Source of the DNA: GBS-DC sp964451985
GTDB taxonomy: Bacteria; Armatimonadota; Fimbriimonadia; Fimbriimonadales; GBS-DC
Reading direction: 5' to 3'
DNA: 22,255 nucleotides
Assembly (NCBI GenBank): GCA_964451985.1
Contig: CAYVKB010000042.1
Location: 1 to 22,255 of the forward strand
Shown here one piece after another: positions 1 to 6,498 of the stretch. The position numbers and the translations under genes are program-made. The stretch's first letter is position 1; every line of letters starts with the position of its first letter. The notes beneath the pieces are model-generated. The model did no database searches. It saw only the letters and a list, made by a program, of their open reading frames with translations, and was not told the origin of the DNA.

Positions 1-5
1 GACAC

Positions 6-31
6 GGTTCCCCCTGCGTGCAGGGGGAACC
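6..31. repeat. Perfect 12-bp palindrome, intergenic
   Basis: The left arm GGTTCCCCCTGC (6-17) and right arm GCAGGGGGAACC (20-31) are perfect reverse complements around a 2-base centre. As RNA this forms a very stable hairpin. No T-run follows, so it is not a classical Rho-independent terminator. It may terminate or protect a transcript from a gene left of the window, or it may be a dispersed repeat; related GC-rich palindromes occur at 69-84, 1532-1575 and 9619-9644. Confidence 0.6.
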
Positions 32-68
32 TACGGAGGGGGTTAGAAAACGGTTGAAAAAGCTACTT

Positions 69-84
69 GCCCCTTTGTAGGGGC
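69..84. repeat. Short inverted repeat, intergenic
   Basis: GCCCC and GGGGC arms flank the 6-base loop TTTGTA. It lies 38 bases after the palindrome at 6-31 and well upstream of the ahcY promoter. It looks like a dispersed intergenic hairpin. Function is unknown. Confidence 0.4.
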
Positions 85-208
85 GAATGCAACGTAGTGC
101 GAGCCTGTGCAGCTCAACCACCTGTTAATAAATTTTACATACCAAACGCACTATACTCTGATAAGCCTGAAAAAGTTTCGGAATATGCGGCAGCCCTGTG
201 AAAGGTGG

Positions 209-229
209 TACAATTCCTCTACTGGAGGT
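209..229 (+). promoter_or_regulatory. ahcY -10 box and Shine-Dalgarno
   Basis: TACAAT at 209-214 matches a sigma-70 -10 box. GGAGGT at 224-229 is a strong Shine-Dalgarno sequence 9 nt before ATG 239. No convincing -35 hexamer is present. A transcript starting near 221 would have a leader of about 18 nt, too short for a riboswitch. Confidence 0.5.
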
Positions 230-238
230 TATGGAGCG

Positions 239-1495
239 ATGAACTACGATGTGAAGGACCTCGCGCTGGCGGAGCAAGGCGCGCTCCGCATGGAGTGGGC
301 AGATAACGAGATGCCCGTGCTGCGCCTGATTCGTCAGCGTTTCGAGCAGGAAAAGCCACTGCAGGGCGTCCGAATTGCGGCATGCTTACACGTCACCACT
401 GAGACGGGAAACCTTATGCGCACGCTCAAAGCGGGCGGTGCAGAGATTGCCCTGTGCGCCTCGAACCCACTGTCGACTCAGGACGACCTCGCTGCGGCGT
501 TAGTGAAATACGAAGGCATAAGCGTCTTTGCCATCAAGGGCGAGGACAAGGAGACTTACTACAAGCACATCCATCAGGCGTTAGACATCCAGCCGCAGAT
601 TACGATGGACGACGGCTGCGACCTTGTGAGCGTTCTGCACACCGACCGCAAGGAGGGGCTTGTCAGCGTGATTGGCGGCACGGAGGAGACCACCACCGGT
701 GTCATTCGCCTGCGCGCGATGGCGAAGGAGGGCGTGCTGCAATACCCCGTAATCGCCATCAACGACGCCTATACTAAGCACTTGTTTGACAACCGCTACG
801 GCACGGGGCAAAGCACGATGGACGCGATTATGCGAGCCACGAACCTGCTGATTGCCGGGCGCAAGGTGGTCGTGATTGGCTACGGCTGGTGCGGGCGTGG
901 CGTGGCGATGCGTGCCCGCGGGCTGGGCGCACATGTGATTGTGTGCGAGGTCGACCCGCTGAAAGCCCTTGAAGCAATCATGGACGGCTATGAAGTAATG
1001 ACGCTCGCCCAAGCCGCGCAGGTGGGTGATATCTTCATCACCGTCACAGGCAACTACCATGTGCTGCGCGAGGTACATTTCCGCGCGATGAAATCGGGCG
1101 CAATCGTATGCAACACGGGGCACTTCAACGTGGAGATCGACATCCCTGCGCTGGAGCGCATGGCGACGGGCAAGCGCACTGTACGCGCATTTGTGGACGA
1201 ATATCAGCTTAGCGATGGACGACGGCTGTATCTGCTGGGCGAGGGACGCCTGATTAACCTCGCTGCTGCCGAGGGGCACCCCGCCGCCGTGATGGACATG
1301 AGTTTCGCGAACCAGGCGCTCAGCGTGGAGTATATCGTCAAGCACCACAGCCAACTACCGAAGGACGTATTCCCTGTGCCCGCCACCATCGATGCGCAGG
1401 TCGCCCAGCTCAAACTGCAAGCACTGGGCGTGCAAATCGATACCCTCACCGACGAGCAGGCGAAGTACCTCGACTCGTGGCAAGAGGGGACATAG
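239..1495 (+). CDS. ahcY: Adenosylhomocysteinase (SAH hydrolase)
   Basis: Cytosolic NAD-dependent enzyme that splits S-adenosylhomocysteine into homocysteine and adenosine, removing the product inhibitor of SAM methyltransferases. The 418-residue protein is the usual size for the shorter bacterial/archaeal form. Visible family motifs are HVTTETGNLM (51-60), the substrate-lysine region NDAYTKHLFDN (175-185), the Rossmann loop VVIGYGWCGRG (211-221) followed by EVDPLKALEA, and the C-terminal CNTGHFNVEID and AAAEGHPAAVMDMSFANQA. The frame opens further upstream (to 107), but ATG 239 is preferred because GGAGGT precedes it and homology begins there. The next gene is a broken methyltransferase, so a link through the methyl cycle is possible but not required. 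Assignment is firm. Confidence 0.97.
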   Translation: MNYDVKDLALAEQGALRMEWADNEMPVLRLIRQRFEQEKPLQGVRIAACLHVTTETGNLMRTLKAGGAEIALCASNPLSTQDDLAAALVKYEGISVFAIKGEDKETYYKHIHQALDIQPQITMDDGCDLVSVLHTDRKEGLVSVIGGTEETTTGVIRLRAMAKEGVLQYPVIAINDAYTKHLFDNRYGTGQSTMDAIMRATNLLIAGRKVVVIGYGWCGRGVAMRARGLGAHVIVCEVDPLKALEAIMDGYEVMTLAQAAQVGDIFITVTGNYHVLREVHFRAMKSGAIVCNTGHFNVEIDIPALERMATGKRTVRAFVDEYQLSDGRRLYLLGEGRLINLAAAEGHPAAVMDMSFANQALSVEYIVKHHSQLPKDVFPVPATIDAQVAQLKLQALGVQIDTLTDEQAKYLDSWQEGT

Positions 1496-1531
1496 CCATT
1501 CACGGACAAATAGTTCACGAACCTGTGTTCT

Positions 1532-1575
1532 GCTCTCACTCCCGCTCCGTTCGAGAGGGGTAGGGGGTGAGGGCA
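1532..1575 (-). repeat. Dispersed CCCTCACCCC...-type palindromic repeat
   Basis: Read on the minus strand the element starts CCCTCACCCCCTACCCCTCT and ends with an inverted GAGCGGGAGTGAGAGC-like half. A second member of the family lies at 9607-9644 on the plus strand. Such GC-rich elements with a CCCTCA(C/G)CCC(C) head are dispersed between genes in many bacterial genomes. Here it lies just downstream of ahcY and may act as its 3' end. Confidence 0.55.
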
Positions 1576-1613
1576 ATAAGTAGACACCCCACCAGCACTA
1601 AAAATCGGGTACC

Positions 1614-1642
1614 TTCATTAGCGAGGCGATAGGGACGATACT
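1614..1642 (+). promoter_or_regulatory. Possible promoter for the methyltransferase
   Basis: TTCATT (1614-1619) and GATACT (1637-1642) are separated by 17 bases, the canonical sigma-70 spacing, but both hexamers are weak matches. It lies 44 bases before ATG 1686. The rest of the 1496-1685 gap holds only the dispersed repeat. Confidence 0.25.
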
Positions 1643-1685
1643 CTTACCACCCCACTGATTCCCGAGCTTGAGGTGCGTGTTGGCG

Positions 1686-2726
1686 ATGAATGGTGATATG
1701 AATTGGAAGTTAGACGAACTGGAGTCACTCGCGGGTTGCCCGGTGTGCGAGTCGGCGACGGGTCAGGCGATTCTCTACACTAATCTGCGCGATAAGGTAT
1801 ACCACCGCACGCCTGGCGTGTAGGATTTCTACCGATGTGAGGTATGCGGGTCGGGCTACTTCAATCCGCGCCCGACGCCTGAAACTGTAGGCAGACTATA
1901 TGAGGAGTATTATACACACGCGCATACATCGCCTCCTGCCTACGAGCAACTCGGCTGGGCAGGCAAGCTGCGCCGCATAGTCGGCAACGGCTATCGGAAC
2001 TATCGGTTCGGGATGCGCGAGCGTCCTGCCAGTGTGCTGGGCGTGCTTGCGGCGATGCTGATGCCCGACTATCGCGCCCTTCTGGATGCCGGCGGACGGC
2101 ACCTCCCCAAACAGCCCAAGGGTAGACTCCTGGATGTGGGCTGTGGCAACGGCGATTTTTTAGAATTTGCAGGGCGTGCGGGCTGGCAGGCCGAAGGCGT
2201 AGAACCGGACCCCAAAGCCGTCGAGACCGCCCGCATGCGAGGGCTGACTGTGCACTGGGGCGGGGTGGAGACGCTGTCGCACGAGCAAGAGGTGTTCGAC
2301 GGCATCACGATGAACCATGTGATTGAGCATGTGCATCACCCGCGCGCGACGCTGGAGGCGTGCTATCGACTGCTTAAGCCCAACGGTTGGCTGTGGATAG
2401 AGACGCCCAACTTGGACGCGCAAGGACATGCCCGTTATGGGGAAAACTGGGTCGGTTTAGACATCCCGCGCCATCTGGTGGTGTTTACGTACAGTTCGCT
2501 GACGCGCCTGTTGCACGAAGCAGGCTTTGCGCGGATTGAGCCTCTGCCCTACTATCCGCTATGCAAGCGTGTGTATGCGATGAGCCGTGCGATTGCGATG
2601 AGCGCGTCGCCCCACCATCCGCCGCCGCTGCCCGCTGAGGAGTTGCTGCAGGCGCATCAAGCCGAAGCAGTCGCTCGCCACCGCCCCGAAATTCGCGAGT
2701 TTGTGATGGTGCGGGCGTGGAAGTAG
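1686..2726 (+). pseudogene. Zn-ribbon class I SAM methyltransferase with in-frame amber
   Basis: One continuous reading frame runs from ATG 1686 (or GTG 1677) to the stop at 2726, broken only by TAG at 1821-1823 (codon 46). Before it lie a Cys pair, CPVC (18-21); directly after it DFYRCEVCGSGYFNPRPTP supplies the second pair (C51, C54) of an N-terminal zinc-ribbon typical of this methyltransferase family. The methyltransferase domain follows, with SAM motif I LLDVGCGNGDFL (about 149-160), an acidic GVEPDP loop, NHVIEHV and the late PRHLVVFTYSSLTRLLHEAGF segment. A TGG-to-TAG change would explain the stop, since an aromatic residue fits there. A product could still start at ATG 2013 (237 aa, domain intact), but no Shine-Dalgarno was noted there. 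It may be a real pseudogene, a sequencing error, or a truncated active enzyme. Substrate unknown. Confidence 0.8.
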
Positions 2727-2729
2727 TCC

Positions 2730-3506
2730 CTACCCACGCACAACGCCCTCAAGCGGGCTGGACGCGGACGCATAGGGCAGTTTCGGGATGCGCCCTGCAC
2801 GGTACGCCAATCGCCCCGCCTCCACGCCGAGTTTGAACGCCTGTGCCATCGCCACCGGGTCTTGCGCTTTGGCAATCGCAGTGTTCACCAGCACGGCGTC
2901 ACAACCGATTTCGAGCGCGAGCGCGGCTTCCGAGGGTGCGCCCAAACCAGCGTCCACCACCACAGGCACTTGCGCTTGCTCCACGATAATCCGTATCGGT
3001 TCCAGACCAACCGCAAAGCCCTGCCCCGTGCCAATCGGCGCGGCGAGTGGCATCACCGTTGCACAGCCCATCGCTTCCAGATGCTTTGCCAGCTCCGGGT
3101 CGGCGGGGATGTAAGGCAGCACCACAAAGCCCTCGTCCACCAGCACTTTGCACGCCTCGTAAGTGCCGATGGGGTCGGGCAGTAAGTACTTCGGGTCGGG
3201 CACGACCTCCACCTTAATCCAGTCGCTCAGTCCCATCGCGCGGGCGAGCCTCGCCACGCGGATGGCTTCCTCCGCCGTGCGGCAGCCTGCCGTGTTGGGC
3301 AGGATCTGATAGCGGCTCCAGTCGATCTCGTCCAGAATCGAGCGTTTGGGCGCGTCCAAATCGATACGGCGGAGCGCGACGGTGATAATCTCTGCACCAG
3401 AGGCTTCAATCGCGCGGCGCATGGTCTCTGCGTTGGGGTATTTGCCGGTGCCCACCATCAATCGGGAGCGGAACGGTTTCCCTGCAATCATTAGAGGGTC
3501 GTTCAT
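2730..3506 (-). CDS. thiG: Thiazole synthase ThiG
   Basis: Cytosolic TIM-barrel enzyme that forms the thiazole phosphate of thiamin from deoxyxylulose 5-phosphate, a glycine- or tyrosine-derived imine and ThiS thiocarboxylate. The 258-residue protein has the usual length. Visible motifs are LMVGTGKYP (16-24), TVALRRID, LPNTAGCRTAEEAIR, the Schiff-base lysine in IKVEVVPDPKYLLPDP (K98), VLPYIPADPELAKHLE and MPLAAPIGTGQG. Start ATG 3506 is chosen because homology begins there and TACAAT lies 7 nt upstream (leaderless pattern); the frame continues upstream without homology. No thiS, thiF, thiH or thiO is adjacent, so partners must lie elsewhere. No TPP riboswitch can fit. It is convergent with the methyltransferase, with 3 bp between the stops. 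Confidence 0.97.
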   Translation of the reverse strand: MNDPLMIAGKPFRSRLMVGTGKYPNAETMRRAIEASGAEIITVALRRIDLDAPKRSILDEIDWSRYQILPNTAGCRTAEEAIRVARLARAMGLSDWIKVEVVPDPKYLLPDPIGTYEACKVLVDEGFVVLPYIPADPELAKHLEAMGCATVMPLAAPIGTGQGFAVGLEPIRIIVEQAQVPVVVDAGLGAPSEAALALEIGCDAVLVNTAIAKAQDPVAMAQAFKLGVEAGRLAYRAGRIPKLPYASASSPLEGVVRG

Positions 3507-3513
3507 CGGCGCA

Positions 3514-3539
3514 ATTGTACCCGATGTACAAGGTACAAT
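3514..3539. promoter_or_regulatory. Symmetrical divergent promoter, thiG / 3548 gene
   Basis: ATTGTAC (3514-3520) and GTACAAT (3533-3539) form a perfect 7-bp inverted repeat. Each arm is a TACAAT -10 box reading outward: the minus arm sits 7 nt before thiG ATG 3506 and the plus arm 8 nt before GTG 3548. No -35 hexamer fits on either side. The two promoters overlap, so the polymerases should exclude each other, or a regulator could bind the symmetrical site. Confidence 0.5.
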
Positions 3540-3547
3540 TTGCCGAT

Positions 3548-4603
3548 GTGAACAGTACGGGGTATGCGGTTCCGCAGGTGGGCTGCTCTTCATGCGGCGC
3601 GGGGTGCGACCCGCTGCAGGAACAGTGTGACCAATGTGGGGCGAATCCGTTCGAGGGCGTGGGCAAGCGTTGGGGACCGCTGAGTGTGCGCCGGTTTCGG
3701 CGCGAGCTGAGCTGGCGTGTGTTGGCGGGGGTAGTACTGTGGTTCTTCTGGGACAAGTGGGAACCTCTACCGCGCTGGAGCAGTCTGTCGATTTGGGCGC
3801 AGCTCACTATCGGTACGCTGGGCGCAATTGCTCTGATAATCTTCCTACGCCAGATGTGGCTGATGTGGAAGGCTTCACAGGTCGCGCTGGTGTTGACCCC
3901 TGTGGAAGCACGGTTGCTGAAGCGCAGTGGCGGGCGTGTGTATATGGATTGCATGAACTGGTCGGAATGCCTGCCCCCTGAACCGCCGTCTGGCAGGCAG
4001 GTGCTGCACATAATGGGCGAGCTGGTGCGATTCGTGGCGCAGGTGGGGTTTCAGTCAATCGCGGTTTTACTGCCTGAACACGAGGTGTACGAAATGCGCT
4101 TGTATAGCCGATTCAATCGCAGGCGCGTGTGGCAACTGCCACTGGTGGGGGCAGACTATCACCCCCGCTTCACGCTCACCACACTGGCGCAGTACGCGCT
4201 GCCTTATTGGCTCCAGAACGGCATCGTGCACATCGAGCCGGGCTACGAGCCAGCCCCTGAGCGTCCGTTCCTTGCACTGGATTTGAACACGCGCACGATT
4301 CGAGCGTATGCGTTCCACGAGGTGCGCTTAGAGGAGGGCAGTGTCCGTATCGACCTTGCAAACGAGTCGCACAACCCCGACGGCAGCCTTGTGGAGAACG
4401 ACCACACACTACACGCCGACGCTGCTGCCGCCGAGCAGAAGGAGCAACGGCACCTTAAGCAGTTCACCTTACCTGCCTACGCCGTACCCTACGGCAACTA
4501 CTGGCTCCGCGCCGACTGGGGCATCATTGAGCGCATCGAAAGGCGTCGCACCGCCAGCGAAGCCGCCGTGAGGACGCCGACGCCCGCAACAAACCCTCAT
4601 TGA
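3548..4603 (+). CDS. Zinc-ribbon membrane protein, unknown function
   Basis: Not recognised as a named family. The N-terminus carries CSSC (13-16) and CDQC (27-30), a four-cysteine zinc-ribbon, with a further Cys at 20. A basic stretch (SVRRFRREL) then leads into two hydrophobic segments at about 60-72 (VLAGVVLWFFW) and 85-103 (LTIGTLGAIALIIFLRQMW). The remaining roughly 240 residues look soluble and end in a polar tail. A cytoplasmic ribbon plus membrane anchor is likely. GTG 3548 is preferred because the -10 box TACAAT at 3534-3539 would otherwise be inside the gene; ATG 3524 and TTG 3515 are in-frame alternatives. It ends 9 bp from the convergent motB stop. Confidence 0.7.
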   Translation: MNSTGYAVPQVGCSSCGAGCDPLQEQCDQCGANPFEGVGKRWGPLSVRRFRRELSWRVLAGVVLWFFWDKWEPLPRWSSLSIWAQLTIGTLGAIALIIFLRQMWLMWKASQVALVLTPVEARLLKRSGGRVYMDCMNWSECLPPEPPSGRQVLHIMGELVRFVAQVGFQSIAVLLPEHEVYEMRLYSRFNRRRVWQLPLVGADYHPRFTLTTLAQYALPYWLQNGIVHIEPGYEPAPERPFLALDLNTRTIRAYAFHEVRLEEGSVRIDLANESHNPDGSLVENDHTLHADAAAAEQKEQRHLKQFTLPAYAVPYGNYWLRADWGIIERIERRRTASEAAVRTPTPATNPH

Positions 4604-4612
4604 AAACTTATT

Positions 4613-5443
4613 TTACTTGCTTACCTTGTTTTCAGCCTCAGTGGTGTAAGGCACCAACAACGACACGCGCCGATTAGAATAATGAAACGGGTTCATCGGG
4701 TCGCGCAGGCGGGTGTCGGCGTAGCCGCGCACTTCCGCCACTTGTCCTTTCCATAAGCCGTGGGCTTCCAGAACGCGCCGCGCGGCGTTGGCTCGATCGG
4801 CAGACAGTTCCCAGTTCGAGTAGCCTCCGCCGTAGCGATAGGGCTGGGCGTCGGTGTGCCCTTCCACAATCACGCGATTATCCAACTGCCCCACTTTTTT
4901 CGCAATCAGCTCCAGCAGGCGTCGCGCGGCGGGCGTGATGGTCGCGCTGCCTGTCTGGAAGAACACCGGCTCCTTGCCTTCCAGCAGCTCGATGCGCAGC
5001 CCCTCTTTGACGAACTCGATTTTCACATGCTCTTTCAGGCGCGAGAGTTCAGGGATGTTCGAAAGGGCGCGCTCCATGTATTGTTTGAACTCTTCCAGCT
5101 CTTTCTGCTCGGTTTTGCGGTCTTTTTTGACGATGGTTTTGCTGTCTTTGGCAGCACGGGGCATGTGTTGGGTGTTTTTGCCGCCGGGGGGAAGCGCGTC
5201 GTTGATGGAGAAGATAGCCTCATTTTTGCGTACGGCTTCCATAAAGCCCACGGGGTCGCGGAAATAGGCAGCGATGGCTGCGCGTGTTTTGGCGTCCATG
5301 CCAATCAGCCACATCACCATGAAGAACGCCATCATCGCGGTTACGAAGTCGGCGTAGGCGACTTTCCACGCGCCGCCGTGATGCCCGTGCCCCGCGTTCT
5401 TCTTCTTGACGATTCGAATCTCGCCGCCGCCGTCCTTTGCCAT
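4613..5443 (-). CDS. motB: Flagellar stator protein MotB
   Basis: Inner-membrane stator subunit that, with MotA, forms the ion channel and anchors it to peptidoglycan. The 276-residue protein has the family order: a short basic cytoplasmic N-terminus (IRIVKKK...GGAWKVAYADF), one transmembrane helix at about 31-48 with the ion-carrying aspartate D32 in YADFVTAMMAFFMVMWL, a plug/linker region, and a C-terminal OmpA-like peptidoglycan-binding domain (FFQTGSATITPAAR, VIVEGHTDAQP, NWELSADRANAARRVLE, SNRRVSLLV). It starts 12 bp after the motA stop with a purine-rich GGAG-AAAGG upstream, so the two are cotranscribed and probably coupled. MotB and the sodium-type PomB cannot be told apart safely here. 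Confidence 0.95.
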   Translation of the reverse strand: MAKDGGGEIRIVKKKNAGHGHHGGAWKVAYADFVTAMMAFFMVMWLIGMDAKTRAAIAAYFRDPVGFMEAVRKNEAIFSINDALPPGGKNTQHMPRAAKDSKTIVKKDRKTEQKELEEFKQYMERALSNIPELSRLKEHVKIEFVKEGLRIELLEGKEPVFFQTGSATITPAARRLLELIAKKVGQLDNRVIVEGHTDAQPYRYGGGYSNWELSADRANAARRVLEAHGLWKGQVAEVRGYADTRLRDPMNPFHYSNRRVSLLVPYTTEAENKVSK

Positions 5444-5455
5444 ACCTTTTCTCCG

Positions 5456-6334
5456 TTAGGCTGCTTGTGCGGATCTACTGCCGCCGCCCTTCACGGCTTC
5501 TTCCATCTCTTGGAACGATGGGCGCACGTGCGGCTCGATGCTGCGTCGGGCGAACTCGATGCAGGTGAGCGGCGCGTCGCCCCGTGCGAACGCAATCAGC
5601 GCTTGACGAATGCACTGGTAGTACTGCCCCTCCGCATGCGCGTTATGTTCCAGCGCCGCCGCCAATGGCTGGAACAGCCCATATGCCAGCAACACGCCCA
5701 AGAAAGTTCCCACCAGCGCAGCGGCGACCTTATGTCCGATGGTCTCGGGTCCCTGATCCAGATAGCCCATCGTAATCACCACGCCCAACACCGCCGCCAC
5801 AATCCCAAATCCTGGCATCGCGTCACCGATTTTGCTAATCGCGTGGGAGGGACGCATCACCTCTTCGTGATGTTTTTCCAGGTCGGTTTCGGTCAGCTCT
5901 GCCAGTTCGAACGCGCCCACTGCGCCTGTCAGCACCACCTTCATCGTGTCGCACAGAAAGTCCAGCGCGTGGTGATTGCTTAACAGAAACGGATACTGCT
6001 GGAACAGCGAGCTTTCGTTGGGTTTCTCCACGTGCTGCTCCAGCGCGAGTAATCCTTCCTTACGGGCGAGGGTGAACAGCGCAAACAACGCCTGCAACAA
6101 CTCCAGAAAGGTCTCTTTTTTCGTGTAGGGACTGCCCTTCATAAGCCCCATCGAGCCTTTGATGATGGCGGAGATGACGCTGGGCGGATTGGAGGCGACC
6201 AGCGCACCCAAGCCTGCGCCGCCGATAATCACGAACTCCGAGATTTGAATGAGCGTGGCGATTTTACCGCCATGCATGATAAAACCGCCAAACACCGCGC
6301 CGAACACTATCACAAACCCGATAATCGTGGTCAT
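5456..6334 (-). CDS. motA: Flagellar stator protein MotA
   Basis: Four-helix membrane protein that couples ion flow to rotation through contact with FliG. The 292-residue protein matches MotA length (295 in E. coli). Visible are helix 1 (TIIGFVIVFGAVFGGFIM), helix 2 (EFVIIGGAGLGALVAS), a charged cytoplasmic loop with LARKEGLLALEQHVE, the conserved-proline helix MPGFGIVAAVLGVVITMG, and a last helix ending LLAYGLFQPLA. Start ATG 6334 is chosen because homology starts there; a GGAGG lies 13 nt upstream, a long spacing, and the frame extends to 6394 without homology. First gene of a motA-motB operon, divergent from the exported protein at 6499. Confidence 0.95.
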   Translation of the reverse strand: MTTIIGFVIVFGAVFGGFIMHGGKIATLIQISEFVIIGGAGLGALVASNPPSVISAIIKGSMGLMKGSPYTKKETFLELLQALFALFTLARKEGLLALEQHVEKPNESSLFQQYPFLLSNHHALDFLCDTMKVVLTGAVGAFELAELTETDLEKHHEEVMRPSHAISKIGDAMPGFGIVAAVLGVVITMGYLDQGPETIGHKVAAALVGTFLGVLLAYGLFQPLAAALEHNAHAEGQYYQCIRQALIAFARGDAPLTCIEFARRSIEPHVRPSFQEMEEAVKGGGSRSAQAA

Positions 6335-6431
6335 GCCGCCCGATACGCCTCCACAAAAGGTTATTCCATAATCCGCGCGGAATCCGCATGTCACGAGGTT
6401 CCGATTTTTTCCTGAATTTGAGCGTGTAAGA

Positions 6432-6457
6432 GTCTTGTAAGACCCTTTTCGTATAAT
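6432..6457 (+). promoter_or_regulatory. Promoter with adjoining palindrome, exported-protein operon
   Basis: TATAAT at 6452-6457 is a consensus -10 box. The palindrome GTCTT-GT-AAGAC occupies 6432-6443, covering much of the spacer and -35 area where no good -35 hexamer is seen. This is the typical placement of an activator or repressor site. A leader of about 35 nt follows, with GAGGAG at 6486-6491 as Shine-Dalgarno 7 nt before ATG 6499. Confidence 0.55.
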
Positions 6458-6498
6458 GGTGTTGTACGCTCTCGACGGGCGTATAGAGGAGATTAGCC

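Noticed and set aside
1..238. SAH riboswitch upstream of ahcY
   Set aside because: I see no match to the conserved SAH-aptamer segments, and the likely promoter at 209-214 leaves a leader of only about 18 nt.
581..1354. 257-codon minus-strand open frame inside ahcY
   Set aside because: Antisense shadow of a conserved gene, His/Ala/Arg-rich, with no domain or signal.
1821..1823. Stop-codon reassignment or pyrrolysine at TAG
   Set aside because: Other genes in the window end normally at TAG (ahcY, the methyltransferase, S41 and PTPS genes), and no structured insertion element was recognised; mutation or sequence error is simpler.
2730..3530. TPP riboswitch upstream of thiG
   Set aside because: The -10 box lies 7 nt from ATG 3506, leaving no leader, and no thi-box motifs are seen between the two divergent genes.
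4760..5983. Long plus-strand open frame opposite motB and motA (407 codons)
   Set aside because: It runs antisense to two firmly identified genes, has no family motifs and a shadow-type composition.
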